A stretch of 58,826 nt of DNA from Ignavibacteriales bacterium (GCA_020635285.1 JACKAB010000004.1:1-58826); one strand, 5' to 3'; positions 1 through 9,245 are shown, counted from the stretch's first letter. A program made the numbers and translations. Notes: a model not told the origin generated them from the sequence alone.

Positions 1-2
1 TA

Positions 3-3000
3 GCCACGCAAGATGGTCTAAATAGATATGATGGTTATGATATAAAAATTTATAAAAATGACCCAGAAAATAAAAGCTCTCTTCCTAATAATGAAGTTCA
101 TTCACTTATTCTTGATGAAGATGATAATTTTTTAGTTGGCACTCTATCTGGTCTTTCTATTTTTGATAGGGTCTCAGAAACTTTTTCGCTCTATTATGTA
201 GATTCTAATGACGTAACCTCAACCGCAAATAACGTGACAAAAATATTTGAAGATTCTAAAGGTAGAATTTGGATTGGAACTGGCAAAGGGATATACCAAT
301 TTAATATTGAAAAAAAGAAATTCACCTTAGCAAAAATAAAGAATATGGATAATACTATTCCTACTGATGGTACTGTCTTTTCTATAATGGAAACTTCGGC
401 AAATGAAATATATGCCGGATATCTTTTCAACGGGTTGATTAAATACAACGAAACATTAGATTTATTTGAAATAATTGAAGCTAAGTTGCAAGACCAAAAT
501 CCCTTAGATAGAAATCTAATTTTCAGTACCTTTGAAGATAAAACCGGAAAATTGTGGCTTTGCACTGGTGAGGGTCTTTTTACTTACGATCCCCGCTCAA
601 AGTCTTTGGAAGAAATTAAATTATTTAAAATTGAGAGTTATGATAATAATAATTCTACTGTTACTGATATTTATCAAGATGAGAATAGTTACCTTTGGAT
701 TACCACGGCTCAGAAAGGAATATTTAGATACAATCTTAGAAACAATACCTTCAATACATTGGACCAAAAATCCTTTCCAGAAAATGTTAACTCTACCGAT
801 CCCTTCTTTAAATTTTACATGGATGATTTTGGTGTTTTATGGATACCAACATTTGGAAAAGGATTACTTAAATTAGATTTTCAGAAAGAACCTTTTAAAT
901 TATATAAAAAACCAGGGGGCAATAATAGCACTAATAACAATTTGGTGATTTTAAGTTTATTGAAAAGTACGAAAAACCATGACATTATTTGGCTGGGCAC
1001 ATCGCAGGGATTCTTCAAATATAATTTGTCAGATAAATCGTTTAAGAAGTTTGAAAATAAAAAAGATGATCCAAAATCGTTACCCTCGAACACAATTAAT
1101 TCTATTATTGAGGGTTCAAATTCTGGATTGTGGTTAGGAACAGGTAATGGTTTAAGCTACTTTAGCACTTTAGATAACTCCTTTACTAATTATGATTTAA
1201 CTGAAACCACTGACTTTTATTCAATAAGTTATGATTTTGTTAGAAATATTTCAATGGATGATTATGGCAATCTTTGGCTTGCGACAACAGCAGGGATTGT
1301 TAGGTTCGATATAAAAACTAAATCAAAATATTATATTAGAGAAGAATTACAAAACACGTATAATATTAAACTACTCGATTATATTAAATCCCTGCATACT
1401 CAAAAGAAGTATTTATCATCTATTTTAGAAGTAGGAGATTATCAAGATTTAAATAAAGAATTTGAAATAAACGAAAGCAAAAATGTTCTTATTGTTTCGG
1501 TTGGCGAGGGTTTAGGTGGAATGTGGGACTATGGCTGGTTAACGGATAGTAATAATGATACTTTGTTTATTCATAAAAATTCTACTGATGTCTATAATTA
1601 TTTTAGCGGTAATGGAAAAAATAGGATTTACTCAAATGTAGTTTCACTCAAAAAAGGGAAATACAATTTACACTATACATCTGATGATAGTCATAGTTAT
1701 GGTAATTGGAATACTATTCCACCAATAGATACTACCTGGTGGGGCATTCAAGTTTTTGAGATACCGGAAAATGATCTTAGCAAAATAAAAAATTGGCTTA
1801 ACGAAAGTGGGAATAAACAACTACTTCAAGGCAGTAACACAAAAATAGTAAAGTATCAGAAAGATGGATCATTAATTATTGGAACCAATGGTGGCTATAG
1901 CAAATATTTTATTAGTCAGAATAAAATTGAGAATTATACATACCCAAGCTCCATTCCTAATACTGCAAACACCAAAACAATAAATGATATTTTTGTTGAG
2001 AATGATGGCAGCATTTGGTTAGCAACAATGGGTGGGCTAATTAAATATGATCAGAAGACCAAAGGATATAATATAATCTACGATAAAGATGGGTTACCTT
2101 CAAACTATCTGCAAGCAATACAAGAAGATAACTATGGAAATTTATGGATAAGCACACTTAACGGTATTTCAAAATTTAACAAAGATATAGAGAATCCGAT
2201 ATTTATTAATTATGATGTACAAGATGGACTTCAATCTTATACATTTATTAATAATTCATCATATAAAAGTGAAAATGGAGAGCTTTTTTTTGGAGGGATC
2301 AATGGTTTTAATGCATTTATGTCCGGCAATATTAACAAGATGCTACCAAAAATTAATATTGCAGATTTAAAAATTAATAATAAAACTGTTTTACCAACTG
2401 ATGAAGACTCGCCCCTAAAAACAAGCATCTTAGATACAAAAAATTTGACTTTAAACTATGCTCAAAATAATATTTCATTCGAATTTAATTCAATCCATTT
2501 TTCTAGACCAGAAAAGAATAAGAATGCTTATATGCTAGAAGGATTTGACAAAGAAGGATGGATTTATTCCGATAGAAAATTTGTTACCTATACAAATTTA
2601 CCGGAAGGCGATTACGTGTTTAAAGTTAAAGGTGCAAATGGCGATGGAATTTGGAATGAAACAGGAGCTAGTATAAATATAAAAATTCTACCTCCTTGGT
2701 GGAGAACCATTTGGGCATATTTACTCTACAGTATAATTTTTGGCACAGCTGTCTTTCTTGTTAATAAATTCCAGAAAAAACGCCTGCTTGCAAAAGCCAA
2801 AGAAAAAATGAAGATTCAAGAAGCTGAACATAGGGCAGAGGCAGCAGAATTACAAGCTCGTGCTATTGAAGCTGAGAGCCAAAGAAAAACACAGGAACTA
2901 GAGGAGGCAAGGGAGCTGCAGCTATCAATGCTGCCAAGGAGTTTGCCGCAGTTGCCACATTTAGATATTGCGGTTTATATGCAGACTGCTACAGAGGTCG

Positions 3001-3602
3001 GTGGTGACTATTATGATTTTCATGTTGGTTTAGATGGAACATTAACTGTAGTGCTTGGAGATGCAACAGGACACGGTATGAAAGCAGGTACTATGGTAAC
3101 ATCAACCAAAAGTTTGTTTAATGCTTTAGCTCCAAATCCAAATATTATTGAAACATTTCATGAAATGACAAGATGCTTAAAGCTTATGCAGATGGAAAAA
3201 CTTTCAATGTGTATGACAATGCTGAAAATTACAGGAAGCAAAGTCCAAATGTCTGCCGCTGGAATGCCGCCCGTATTGCATTACAAACGAGAAAATCAAA
3301 GTATTGAAGAACTTGTAATGAAAGGGATGCCTTTGGGTACAATAAGTGATTTCCCTTATACTTTAATAGAAAGTGATTTGAATTCTGGTGATACACTTTT
3401 GCTCGTAAGTGACGGGCTCCCTGAATTGTTCAATCGAAATAAAGAAATGTTCAGTTATAAAAGAATGAGAGATGTTTTTGAAGAAAATGCTCAGGGAAAT
3501 CCCGAAGAAATAATTAAGCATTTGAAAAATGCAGCTTCAGATTGGGTTGATGGAAAAGATCCCGATGATGATGTAACTTTTGTTGTATTAAAAGTAAAAT
3601 GA
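3..3602 (+). CDS. Two-component-type propeller sensor with SpoIIE/PP2C phosphatase output (5' partial)
   Basis: The frame is open from position 3, so the true start lies outside the window. Repeated Reg_prop blades (for example TQDGLNRYDGYD at 6-41, then many IWIGTGKG/LWLATTAG units) run to about 2340 and form a predicted periplasmic beta-propeller sensor. A Y_Y_Y domain follows (about 2446-2700, ending in LPPWW), then one membrane helix (about 2703-2765), a charged coiled coil rich in Ala/Glu (2770-2930) and a SpoIIE/PP2C serine phosphatase domain (about 2935-3600) with the metal-binding motifs GGDYYDF and GDATGHGM. Such proteins sense an external ligand and dephosphorylate an anti-sigma-factor antagonist; that role is known for the family and its partner is not visible here. 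A stretch at about 1370-1845 is not propeller-like and looks inserted between blades. Family call is secure; ligand unknown. Confidence 0.9.
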   Translation, partial: ATQDGLNRYDGYDIKIYKNDPENKSSLPNNEVHSLILDEDDNFLVGTLSGLSIFDRVSETFSLYYVDSNDVTSTANNVTKIFEDSKGRIWIGTGKGIYQFNIEKKKFTLAKIKNMDNTIPTDGTVFSIMETSANEIYAGYLFNGLIKYNETLDLFEIIEAKLQDQNPLDRNLIFSTFEDKTGKLWLCTGEGLFTYDPRSKSLEEIKLFKIESYDNNNSTVTDIYQDENSYLWITTAQKGIFRYNLRNNTFNTLDQKSFPENVNSTDPFFKFYMDDFGVLWIPTFGKGLLKLDFQKEPFKLYKKPGGNNSTNNNLVILSLLKSTKNHDIIWLGTSQGFFKYNLSDKSFKKFENKKDDPKSLPSNTINSIIEGSNSGLWLGTGNGLSYFSTLDNSFTNYDLTETTDFYSISYDFVRNISMDDYGNLWLATTAGIVRFDIKTKSKYYIREELQNTYNIKLLDYIKSLHTQKKYLSSILEVGDYQDLNKEFEINESKNVLIVSVGEGLGGMWDYGWLTDSNNDTLFIHKNSTDVYNYFSGNGKNRIYSNVVSLKKGKYNLHYTSDDSHSYGNWNTIPPIDTTWWGIQVFEIPENDLSKIKNWLNESGNKQLLQGSNTKIVKYQKDGSLIIGTNGGYSKYFISQNKIENYTYPSSIPNTANTKTINDIFVENDGSIWLATMGGLIKYDQKTKGYNIIYDKDGLPSNYLQAIQEDNYGNLWISTLNGISKFNKDIENPIFINYDVQDGLQSYTFINNSSYKSENGELFFGGINGFNAFMSGNINKMLPKINIADLKINNKTVLPTDEDSPLKTSILDTKNLTLNYAQNNISFEFNSIHFSRPEKNKNAYMLEGFDKEGWIYSDRKFVTYTNLPEGDYVFKVKGANGDGIWNETGASINIKILPPWWRTIWAYLLYSIIFGTAVFLVNKFQKKRLLAKAKEKMKIQEAEHRAEAAELQARAIEAESQRKTQELEEARELQLSMLPRSLPQLPHLDIAVYMQTATEVGGDYYDFHVGLDGTLTVVLGDATGHGMKAGTMVTSTKSLFNALAPNPNIIETFHEMTRCLKLMQMEKLSMCMTMLKITGSKVQMSAAGMPPVLHYKRENQSIEELVMKGMPLGTISDFPYTLIESDLNSGDTLLLVSDGLPELFNRNKEMFSYKRMRDVFEENAQGNPEEIIKHLKNAASDWVDGKDPDDDVTFVVLKVK

Positions 3603-3635
3603 TGTTTAAATAATATGGCTTAATTATTTTTTCTT

Positions 3636-3920
3636 CTATAGGGTGGATATCCTATAAATGAAGAGTAATACAAATATTAAAAGCAGAATCAATAATATTT
3701 TGTTAAACAGTTTTATTTTTATTTCCGATAAATATCTCGCTCCAATAATTGAAATAATAAACATTATAAATCCTGAGGCTACGCCGTAACTTAGAACAAT
3801 TGCTCCAGCTGCTAAACCTTGTCCTTCACCTGCATTAGTTAATGCAGCAAGTATCATTCCCATTATAAAAAAGTTAACTAGGGAAAGAAAGTAAAAAAAT
3901 ATTTTTGTAGCGTTGAACAT
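3636..3920 (-). CDS. Small hydrophobic membrane protein
   Basis: A 94-residue protein that I do not recognise. Three hydrophobic segments are visible: about residues 7-27 (FFYFLSLVNFFIMGMILAAL), 38-62 (AIVLSYGVASGFIMFIISI) and 72-92 (LLILLLIFVLLFIY), so it is predicted to span the inner membrane three times. An AGGAAC ribosome-binding site sits eight bases before the ATG on the minus strand. It is convergent with the sensor gene, ending 33 bases from its stop. No functional motif is seen; a transport accessory or orphan membrane protein are equally possible. Confidence 0.55.
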   Translation of the reverse strand: MFNATKIFFYFLSLVNFFIMGMILAALTNAGEGQGLAAGAIVLSYGVASGFIMFIISIIGARYLSEIKIKLFNKILLILLLIFVLLFIYRISTL

Positions 3921-4023
3921 ATATTTGTTCCTTCAGTTCTTTGGAAATAAATTACTTTAAAGATTAAAAAAAATACAATTATTTGTTAGTTTTAATTTCA
4001 ATGTAAGTAAGTTTGGAGAATTG

Positions 4024-4686
4024 ATGAAAAATATAAATTACTTAAAAATTTTATTTCTTACATTTATCACATTATCAATAATTACATCGTGTGGTAGAAA
4101 AGAAAATAACAAATATGAAAATACTTATAAAGATAATTTTAGCTCGGAAAGTTTTTCTAATTGGCAGCCAAATATCCCCGAAAATTGGGAAATTTTGAAT
4201 GAAGATGGAACTGGAATTCTTCATCTTATTAAAGCCGGAGCTTTTGGGGAAATAAGGAAACCAACATCTTATGCAATATTAAACAGTATTGATGCAACCG
4301 ATTTTGAATTAACAGTTGAAATTAAATGTCTTGCGGATACAGTTCTGGTTGGCAGAGATTTAAATATTATTTTTGGTTTTCAAGATTCTGTACATTTCTA
4401 TTACGCACATATTTGTAACGACAATGCAAGGGTTCATAATATCATAGGAATAGTAAATGGTAAGGACCGCGAACCAATTACAAAACCTTTAAATGATAAC
4501 TCCAAAATAAAACTAACCGATTACAATTGGCATAAAGTTAAATTAACAAGGGATATTTCATCTGGAAAAATTGAGTTATTTGTTGATAGCTTACTAATTC
4601 ACTCTAGTATCGACAAAAGTCTTAATCACGGTAAATTAGGTTTAGGTTCATTTGATGACTTTGGCATGTTCAGAATTTTGAATTAA
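4024..4686 (+). CDS. Lipoprotein with a concanavalin-like (LamG/DUF1080-type) domain
   Basis: About 220 residues. The N-terminus is a lipoprotein signal (hydrophobic ILFLTFITLSIITS followed by Cys), so the mature protein is probably lipid-anchored in the cell envelope. The body (DNFSSESFSNWQP, then FELTVEIKC, IIFGFQDSVHFYYAHI, WHKVKLTRD, IELFVDSLLIHSS and GKLGLGSFDD) has the strand spacing of a concanavalin A-like jelly roll, as in LamG or DUF1080 carbohydrate-binding or hydrolase-linked domains. I start at ATG 4024, not the in-frame TTG at 4021, because the GGAGA at 4015-4019 is then spaced more normally. No catalytic residues can be assigned. Isolated gene. Confidence 0.75.
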   Translation: MKNINYLKILFLTFITLSIITSCGRKENNKYENTYKDNFSSESFSNWQPNIPENWEILNEDGTGILHLIKAGAFGEIRKPTSYAILNSIDATDFELTVEIKCLADTVLVGRDLNIIFGFQDSVHFYYAHICNDNARVHNIIGIVNGKDREPITKPLNDNSKIKLTDYNWHKVKLTRDISSGKIELFVDSLLIHSSIDKSLNHGKLGLGSFDDFGMFRILN

Positions 4687-4806
4687 GATATAATATTGTT
4701 AATTAATTGAATTGAGATTCAATTAGTTAAATCAATCATAGAACAAAATTTAATTTGGGTAAAAAATAGAATTAGATTAAAATTATAAAATTCATCCCCT
4801 TTAAAA

Positions 4807-4843
4807 CAAAAAAGTGCAATTATTTAATATAATCACACTTTTT
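4807..4843 (-). terminator. Rho-independent terminator after tRNA-Cys
   Basis: Read on the minus strand, AAAAAGTG pairs with CACTTTTT across an A/T-rich loop and is followed by TTTTTTG. It lies directly downstream of the tRNA-Cys gene. Confidence 0.6.
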
Positions 4844-4845
4844 AG

Positions 4846-4918
<73 letters not shown>

Positions 4919-4968
4919 ATGAACTATTATCACTACAAAATAATAAAAATCTGTAAATAAAGAACTAT

Positions 4969-4994
4969 AAAAAGAAAATCCACCTAGGTGGATT
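4969..4994 (-). terminator. Palindromic rho-independent terminator after the GCU tRNA
   Basis: Positions 4977-4994 (AATCCACCTAGGTGGATT) are an exact 18-base palindrome. On the minus strand it is followed by TTTTCTTTTT. It separates the upstream tRNA from tRNA-Cys, so the two tRNAs may be transcribed separately. Confidence 0.7.
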
Positions 4995-4996
4995 AG

Positions 4997-5067
4997 AGCG
5001 GAGACGAGACTCGAACTCGCGACATTCACGTTAGCAACGTGATGCTCTACCAACTGAGCTACTCCGC
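4997..5067 (-). tRNA. tRNA with tRNA-Gly-like body but GCU (Ser) anticodon
   Basis: On the minus strand a 71-base cloverleaf can be drawn. The D-arm region TAGCTCAGTTGGTAGAGCA and the T-arm GCGAG-TTCGAGT-CTCGT match bacterial tRNA-Gly(GCC) base for base, and the discriminator is U. The anticodon stem TCACG/CGTGA encloses TTGCTAA, so the anticodon reads GCU, which decodes Ser AGC/AGU. Every normal bacterial tRNA-Ser has a long variable arm; here it is five bases (ATGTC). The acceptor is GCGGAG/CTCCGC, only six pairs before U8-A9, one pair shorter than tRNA-Gly. Automatic tools may call this Ser. It could be a mischarging or decaying tRNA, a true variant, or a tRNA-Gly altered by consensus errors. 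Confidence 0.7.
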
Positions 5068-5216
5068 ATACAATAAAATCAAAAACTGAATTAGAAATAT
5101 AATACGCTTTCCATTCTTTTCAATAGAAAATTTATTAATTATTTTCTGGATGCATGTATAAATCCGCGATATGGACGAGAATGCTGAACCGTTATAAAAC
5201 TTTTGTGTCAATTGCA

Positions 5217-5649
5217 TCAATAATTTTTTAGCACTTTTAAATCTTTTCTTCTAATTAAAATTACAATCAGAGACATTCCGCCGGTACCACCTACTGCGGG
5301 AAGTATAGTTACTCCAAACTTAGCTTTTCTTAACTCATCAGCTATTTTATCTGCAAAATGAAGAGAAATTATATTTACTTGAACATAACCTAATGCTACT
5401 TTTTCCTCCAAACTGATACCAAGAATATTTCCGAGTGAGAAGCCAACAGCATAACCGAGCATATTATATGTATTGTCTAAATTCTGAAAAATATAGCGCA
5501 TCGCAAAAATCCATATTAGAACCTCAAAAAACCTATAGAAGCAGCCAAATATTTTTCCCTTGAACCACCATAATAGTTCTGAATGTTCCTAAAGAAACAT
5601 CGGCCATTCTTAGAACCATTATTAAAAGGGCTCCTAAAATATTTTCCAT
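5217..5649 (-). CDS. UPF0316 (DUF5698/DUF2179) membrane protein, frameshifted as written
   Basis: Two frames join into one UPF0316 protein of about 144 residues. The N-terminal half starts at ATG 5649 (MENILGALLIMVLRMADVSL, then FRTIMVVQGK) behind an AAGG site. The C-terminal half holds the conserved FEVLIWIFAMRYIFQNLDN, then AYAVGFSLGN-type and EEKVALGYVQV segments. The break is in a T run on the plus strand at 5552-5556; one more base restores GKKYLAASIGFFEVLIW. The family consists of inner-membrane proteins with three N-terminal helices and a small soluble domain; its role is not established. As written, only the C-terminal 94 residues from 5501 are open. Confidence 0.8.
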
Positions 5650-5758
5650 CAATTTACCTTATATTTAACATTTATAAAACAAGACTATAAAACTAAGGAT
5701 TTAATTTGAAATATCATTCCTACAATCAAATATTTTTGTAATTTTGTGCTCAATATTT

Positions 5759-6396
5759 ATGAGAAAAATGTACGAAACTGAAAGAAATCATCTTGTTGAT
5801 GAATTGAAAAAAAGGGAATAAAAGATGGAAAAGTACTTGCTGCAATATTAGCTGTTCCTCGTCATGAATTTGTTCAAAAATTATGATCCCACATGCATAT
5901 AAAGATGTAGCTCTTCCAATTGGTTATGGACAAACTATATCTCAGCCGTTTACAGTTGCTACAATGACTGAGGCGTTAAAGTTGAATCGAATGATAAAGT
6001 TTTAGAGATTGGAACTGGTTCAGGTTATCAGGCCGCAGTTTTAAGACAAATTGGTGTTCAAGTTTTTAGCATTGAAAGAAACGAAGATATTTATAGAAGG
6101 GTGCAAAAGTTATTTGATGAAAAAGGTTTGCGTGTGCATTGCAGATGCAGTGATGGAACAATTGGATGGAGTGAGTTTGCACCTTACAATGGAATTATTG
6201 TTACTGCAGGTAGCCCGACTGTTCCGGAAAATTTAAAGAAACAGCTTGCTGTTGGAGGAAGATTAGTAATTCCGGTAGGAGATAAAAAACTCAATCGTTA
6301 CAAATATTGCAAAAAATTGATGATGAAAACTTTAATGTAGAGGAAATACCTAACTTTGCCTTTGTTCCACTAATTGGAAGAGAAGGTTGGAGCTAA
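5759..6396 (+). CDS. pcm: Protein-L-isoaspartate O-methyltransferase, four frameshifts as written
   Basis: Pcm methylates L-isoaspartyl residues with S-adenosylmethionine and starts repair of aged cytoplasmic proteins. Across three frames the family motifs are intact and in order: VPRHEFV, then IPHAYKDVALPIGYGQTISQ, the SAM-binding VLEIGTGSGYQAAVL, IVTAGSPTVP and GGRLVIPVG, ending in PLIGREGWS. The frame breaks in A runs near 5812-5818, 5879, 5991 and 6291, and each is restored by one extra A. All four lesions have the same form and no conserved residue is lost, so consensus error is more likely than decay, but the gene cannot be translated as written. It overlaps miaA by 10 bases. Confidence 0.85.
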
Positions 6397-7309
6397 AAGT
6401 AATAGTTATTGTTGGTCCAACTTGCAGTGGAAAAACTTCTACTGGTATCAATTTAGCCCAAAAATTAAATAGTGAAATCATCTCGGCTGATAGCAGGCAA
6501 ATTTATAAATATTTAAATATTGGAACTGCAAAACCAACAGAATCAGAATTAAAATTAGTAAATCATCATTTTGTTGATTTGCTCGAGCCAACTGAAGAAT
6601 ATAATGTAAGTAAATTTGAAAAGAAAGTCTGCTTGTAATTGAAAAATTACACAAAAGCAACAAATTACCAATAGCAGTTGGTGGAAGCGGACTTTATATC
6701 AGAGCAATGGTTGATGGAATTTTTGATTCTGTTGATACTGATGAAGATTTTAGAAAATCTATTTTAGATGAAAAAAATAAATTTGGCAATGAATTTATTT
6801 ATGAAAAATTAAAAAAAGTTGATAAGATAAGTGCCGACAAATTATTACCTCAAAATTGGAAAAGAGTAATAAGAGCTTTGGAAGTCTTTCATTTAACCGG
6901 TGAACCAATTTGGAAATTCCACGAACAGCACAAACGAGAAAGTGAACTCAATTTTTTACAGTTCGGATTAAATTGGGATCGTGATATTCTTTATAAAAAT
7001 ATTGAAAATAGAGTTGATGCTATGATAGAACAAGGTTTGGTTAATGAAGTAAAATCAATACTTGAGCTAGGCTATTCAAAAAATATTAATGCACTTAACA
7101 CGGTTGGATACAAGGAAATTATTGATCATTTGGAAGGGAATATCCCAATAGAGCGAGCAATTGAATTGATAAAACGTAACACAAGAAGATACGCAAAGCG
7201 CCAGCTAACTTGGTTTAAAAAAGATGAAAGAATAACTTGGTTCGATATAAAAAATGAAAATGATTTGGAAAAAATCTCTGGAAAAATTTTATCATTTGTT
7301 GAGAATTAA
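6387..7309 (+). CDS. miaA: tRNA dimethylallyltransferase, one frameshift as written
   Basis: MiaA prenylates A37 of tRNAs that read UNN codons. The N-terminus has the P-loop IVGPTCSGKTSTG, then EIISADSRQIYKYLNIGTAK and HHFVDLLEP. The C-terminal part has PIAVGGSGLYIRAMVDG, KRVIRALEVFHLTG and RNTRRYAKRQLTWFKKDE, all standard for the family. The start is TTG 6387, inside the end of pcm, which suggests translational coupling. One A missing from the run near 6617-6624 breaks the frame; adding it joins FEKESLLVIEKL. About 307 residues once repaired, the usual length. Confidence 0.92.
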
Positions 7310-7436
7310 TATAAACTCTCAATCTGGTATCTGTTTTTCATTTTCTGAATCCAAAATTATTATTCAATTCAATTTGTTAAGTTCATCTTTTTCAATATAT
7401 TCATAATTAAACTTCTCCAATAAATATAAAATTATC

Positions 7437-8801
7437 ATGAAAGAAAAAATTAGAATTGCGTCGGGTCAAGGTTTTTGGGGCGACTTAATTGATGCTCCAT
7501 ACGACCAAGTTACTAAAGGGGAAATTGATTATTTGGTGATGGATTATCTTGCAGAAGTCACCATGTCAATATTACAGAAACAGAAAAATAAAAACCCCGA
7601 ATTTGGATATGCACGTGACATTCCAGCACTTATGGAACGCATTCTTCCGGTTTGCAAAGAAAAGAGAATAAAGGTTATAACCAATGGCGGCGGTGTTAAT
7701 CCGGTTGGTTGTGCAGAGGCGATTATAAAAGTAGCAAAATCCCTAAACATAAAAGGATTGAAAATTGCCGTGGTTGATGGAGACAATATTAAAGATAGAA
7801 TTGATGAACTTATATCAGTTGGTGAAGAATTAAAAAATATGGAAACGGGTGAATCAATTGTTTATGTAAAAGATAAATTGTTAAGTGCAAACGTTTACCT
7901 TGGCGCGGCTCCAATTGTTGAAGCTTTATCAAAGGGTGCTGATATTGTTATCACCGGAAGAACTACTGATACCGGATTAACCTTAGCCCCAATGATTTAT
8001 GAATTCGGTTGGTCAATGAATGATTATAATTTAATGTCGGCTGGGACTGTTGCCGGACATATTTTAGAATGCGGCGGACAAGCATCCGGAGTTAATTTTT
8101 TAGGCGATTGGAAATCAATTGAGTTAACTAATATTGGCTTCCCAATTGCTGAAGCCTTTCCAAATGGAGAAGTTATAATTACCAAGCACGAAAATCTTGG
8201 AGGAAAGGTTTCTTATGAAACTGTTGCCGAACAATTAGTTTATGAAATTGGAGACCCTAAAAAATATATCACTCCTGATTGCATTGCTGATTTTACCTCA
8301 ATTAAACTGGAAGATTTGGGAAATAATAAAGTGAAAGTTTTTGGAGTAACCGGAGCAAAGGAAACAGATACTTTTAAAGTATCTTGCTCATATGCAGATG
8401 GCTATTCAGCTTCTGCAAGTTTAACATATTCTTGGCCGGAAGCTTTAACAAAAGCAACAGCTGCGGATAAAATTTTAAGAGGTAGACTTGAAAATTTAGG
8501 ACTAGAGTTTGAAGAAATTAATACTGAATTTTTGGGATATAATTCTTGTCACGGTCCTTTAGCAAAAACTCTGCACGAAGATGATATAAATGAATTAGTT
8601 TTGAAAGTATCGGTTCGTTCTCATGATTTTAAATCAGTAGACAGATTTGGGAAAGAGATTGCACCACTCATTTTAACAGGTCCGCCAAGTGTTACTGGAT
8701 TTGCCGGAGGAAGACCAAAGCCAAGTGAAGTAGTTGCTTATTGGCCTGCTTTAATTAAAAAAGAATTTATAAAACCAGAAGTACAAATATTGGAAGTGTA
8801 A
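7437..8801 (+). CDS. AtuA family (DUF1446) protein, large subunit-like
   Basis: 454 residues, intact, ATG start. It matches the acyclic terpene utilisation AtuA/DUF1446 family: the N-terminal IRIASGQGFWGD, then YLVMDYLAEVTMS, TNGGGVNPVGCAEA, and VITGRTTDTGLTLAP through AGHILECGGQASGVNF. Named members act in citronellol/geraniol breakdown; most homologues sit in acyl-CoA catabolism clusters and have no proven reaction. The stop is one base before the next gene, which carries the small C-terminal domain that is fused in some homologues, so the two probably work as one unit. Pathway is unknown here because no acyl-CoA carboxylase or dehydrogenase genes are adjacent. Confidence 0.85.
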   Translation: MKEKIRIASGQGFWGDLIDAPYDQVTKGEIDYLVMDYLAEVTMSILQKQKNKNPEFGYARDIPALMERILPVCKEKRIKVITNGGGVNPVGCAEAIIKVAKSLNIKGLKIAVVDGDNIKDRIDELISVGEELKNMETGESIVYVKDKLLSANVYLGAAPIVEALSKGADIVITGRTTDTGLTLAPMIYEFGWSMNDYNLMSAGTVAGHILECGGQASGVNFLGDWKSIELTNIGFPIAEAFPNGEVIITKHENLGGKVSYETVAEQLVYEIGDPKKYITPDCIADFTSIKLEDLGNNKVKVFGVTGAKETDTFKVSCSYADGYSASASLTYSWPEALTKATAADKILRGRLENLGLEFEEINTEFLGYNSCHGPLAKTLHEDDINELVLKVSVRSHDFKSVDRFGKEIAPLILTGPPSVTGFAGGRPKPSEVVAYWPALIKKEFIKPEVQILEV

Positions 8802-8802
8802 T

Positions 8803-9114
8803 ATGAAAGTAAAACTTTTAGATATTGCTCACGGCAGAAGCGGAGACAAGGGAGATGCAGCCAATGTCGGAATTATTGCTTATGATGATAAAGGATATGA
8901 AATAATAAAAAAACATTTAACAGAAGAAAAAGTTAAGAACCATTTTGAAGGAATATGCTTAGGAAAAGTAGAAAGATTTGAACTGCCAAATATTAGAGCA
9001 CTTAATTTTTTATTGCACAGCACACTCGGCGGCGGCGGAACAGTATCATTAAAACATGATGCACAAGGCAAAACCCTTGCTGCAGCTTTGCTTAGAATGG
9101 AAATAGAAGTTTAA
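8803..9114 (+). CDS. AtuA-associated small C-terminal domain protein
   Basis: 103 residues starting MKVKLLDIAHGRSGDKGDAAN, the hallmark of the small domain that follows AtuA/DUF1446, with later motifs NIGIIAYDD-like, VERFELPNIRALNFLLH and LGGGGTVSLKHDAQGK. The start lies one base after the upstream stop, with GGAAG in the end of the upstream gene as ribosome-binding site, so it is co-translated with it. Inferred partner or regulatory subunit of the 7437 product; no catalytic function is assigned. Confidence 0.85.
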   Translation: MKVKLLDIAHGRSGDKGDAANVGIIAYDDKGYEIIKKHLTEEKVKNHFEGICLGKVERFELPNIRALNFLLHSTLGGGGTVSLKHDAQGKTLAAALLRMEIEV

Positions 9115-9171
9115 TATAAGATATTTCCATTTTGCTCTTTCTGTAAATTCAAATATTTTGAAACGTAATTC

Positions 9172-9198
9172 CGGCCTGTCTGCCGACAAAGGCAGGTT
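9172..9198. repeat. GC-rich hairpin in an AT-rich spacer
   Basis: CTGCC (9180-9184) and GGCAG (9191-9195) form a stem inside a C/G-rich block that differs in composition from its surroundings. It lies between the AtuA pair and prfB. It has no T run, so it is not a simple terminator. It may be a member of a dispersed repeat; only this copy is visible. Confidence 0.35.
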
Positions 9199-9245
9199 TG
9201 CAATTTCTGCGATGCTGGAATCTATAAATTTAATAAGGAGTCACA

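Noticed and set aside
532..876. A 114-codon plus-strand frame inside the sensor gene
   Set aside because: It is a shadow in another frame; the Reg_prop repeats are unambiguous in the main frame.
4700..4735. Terminator for the lipoprotein gene
   Set aside because: ATTGAAT and ATTCAAT can pair, but there is no T run, and such A/T palindromes are common by chance here.
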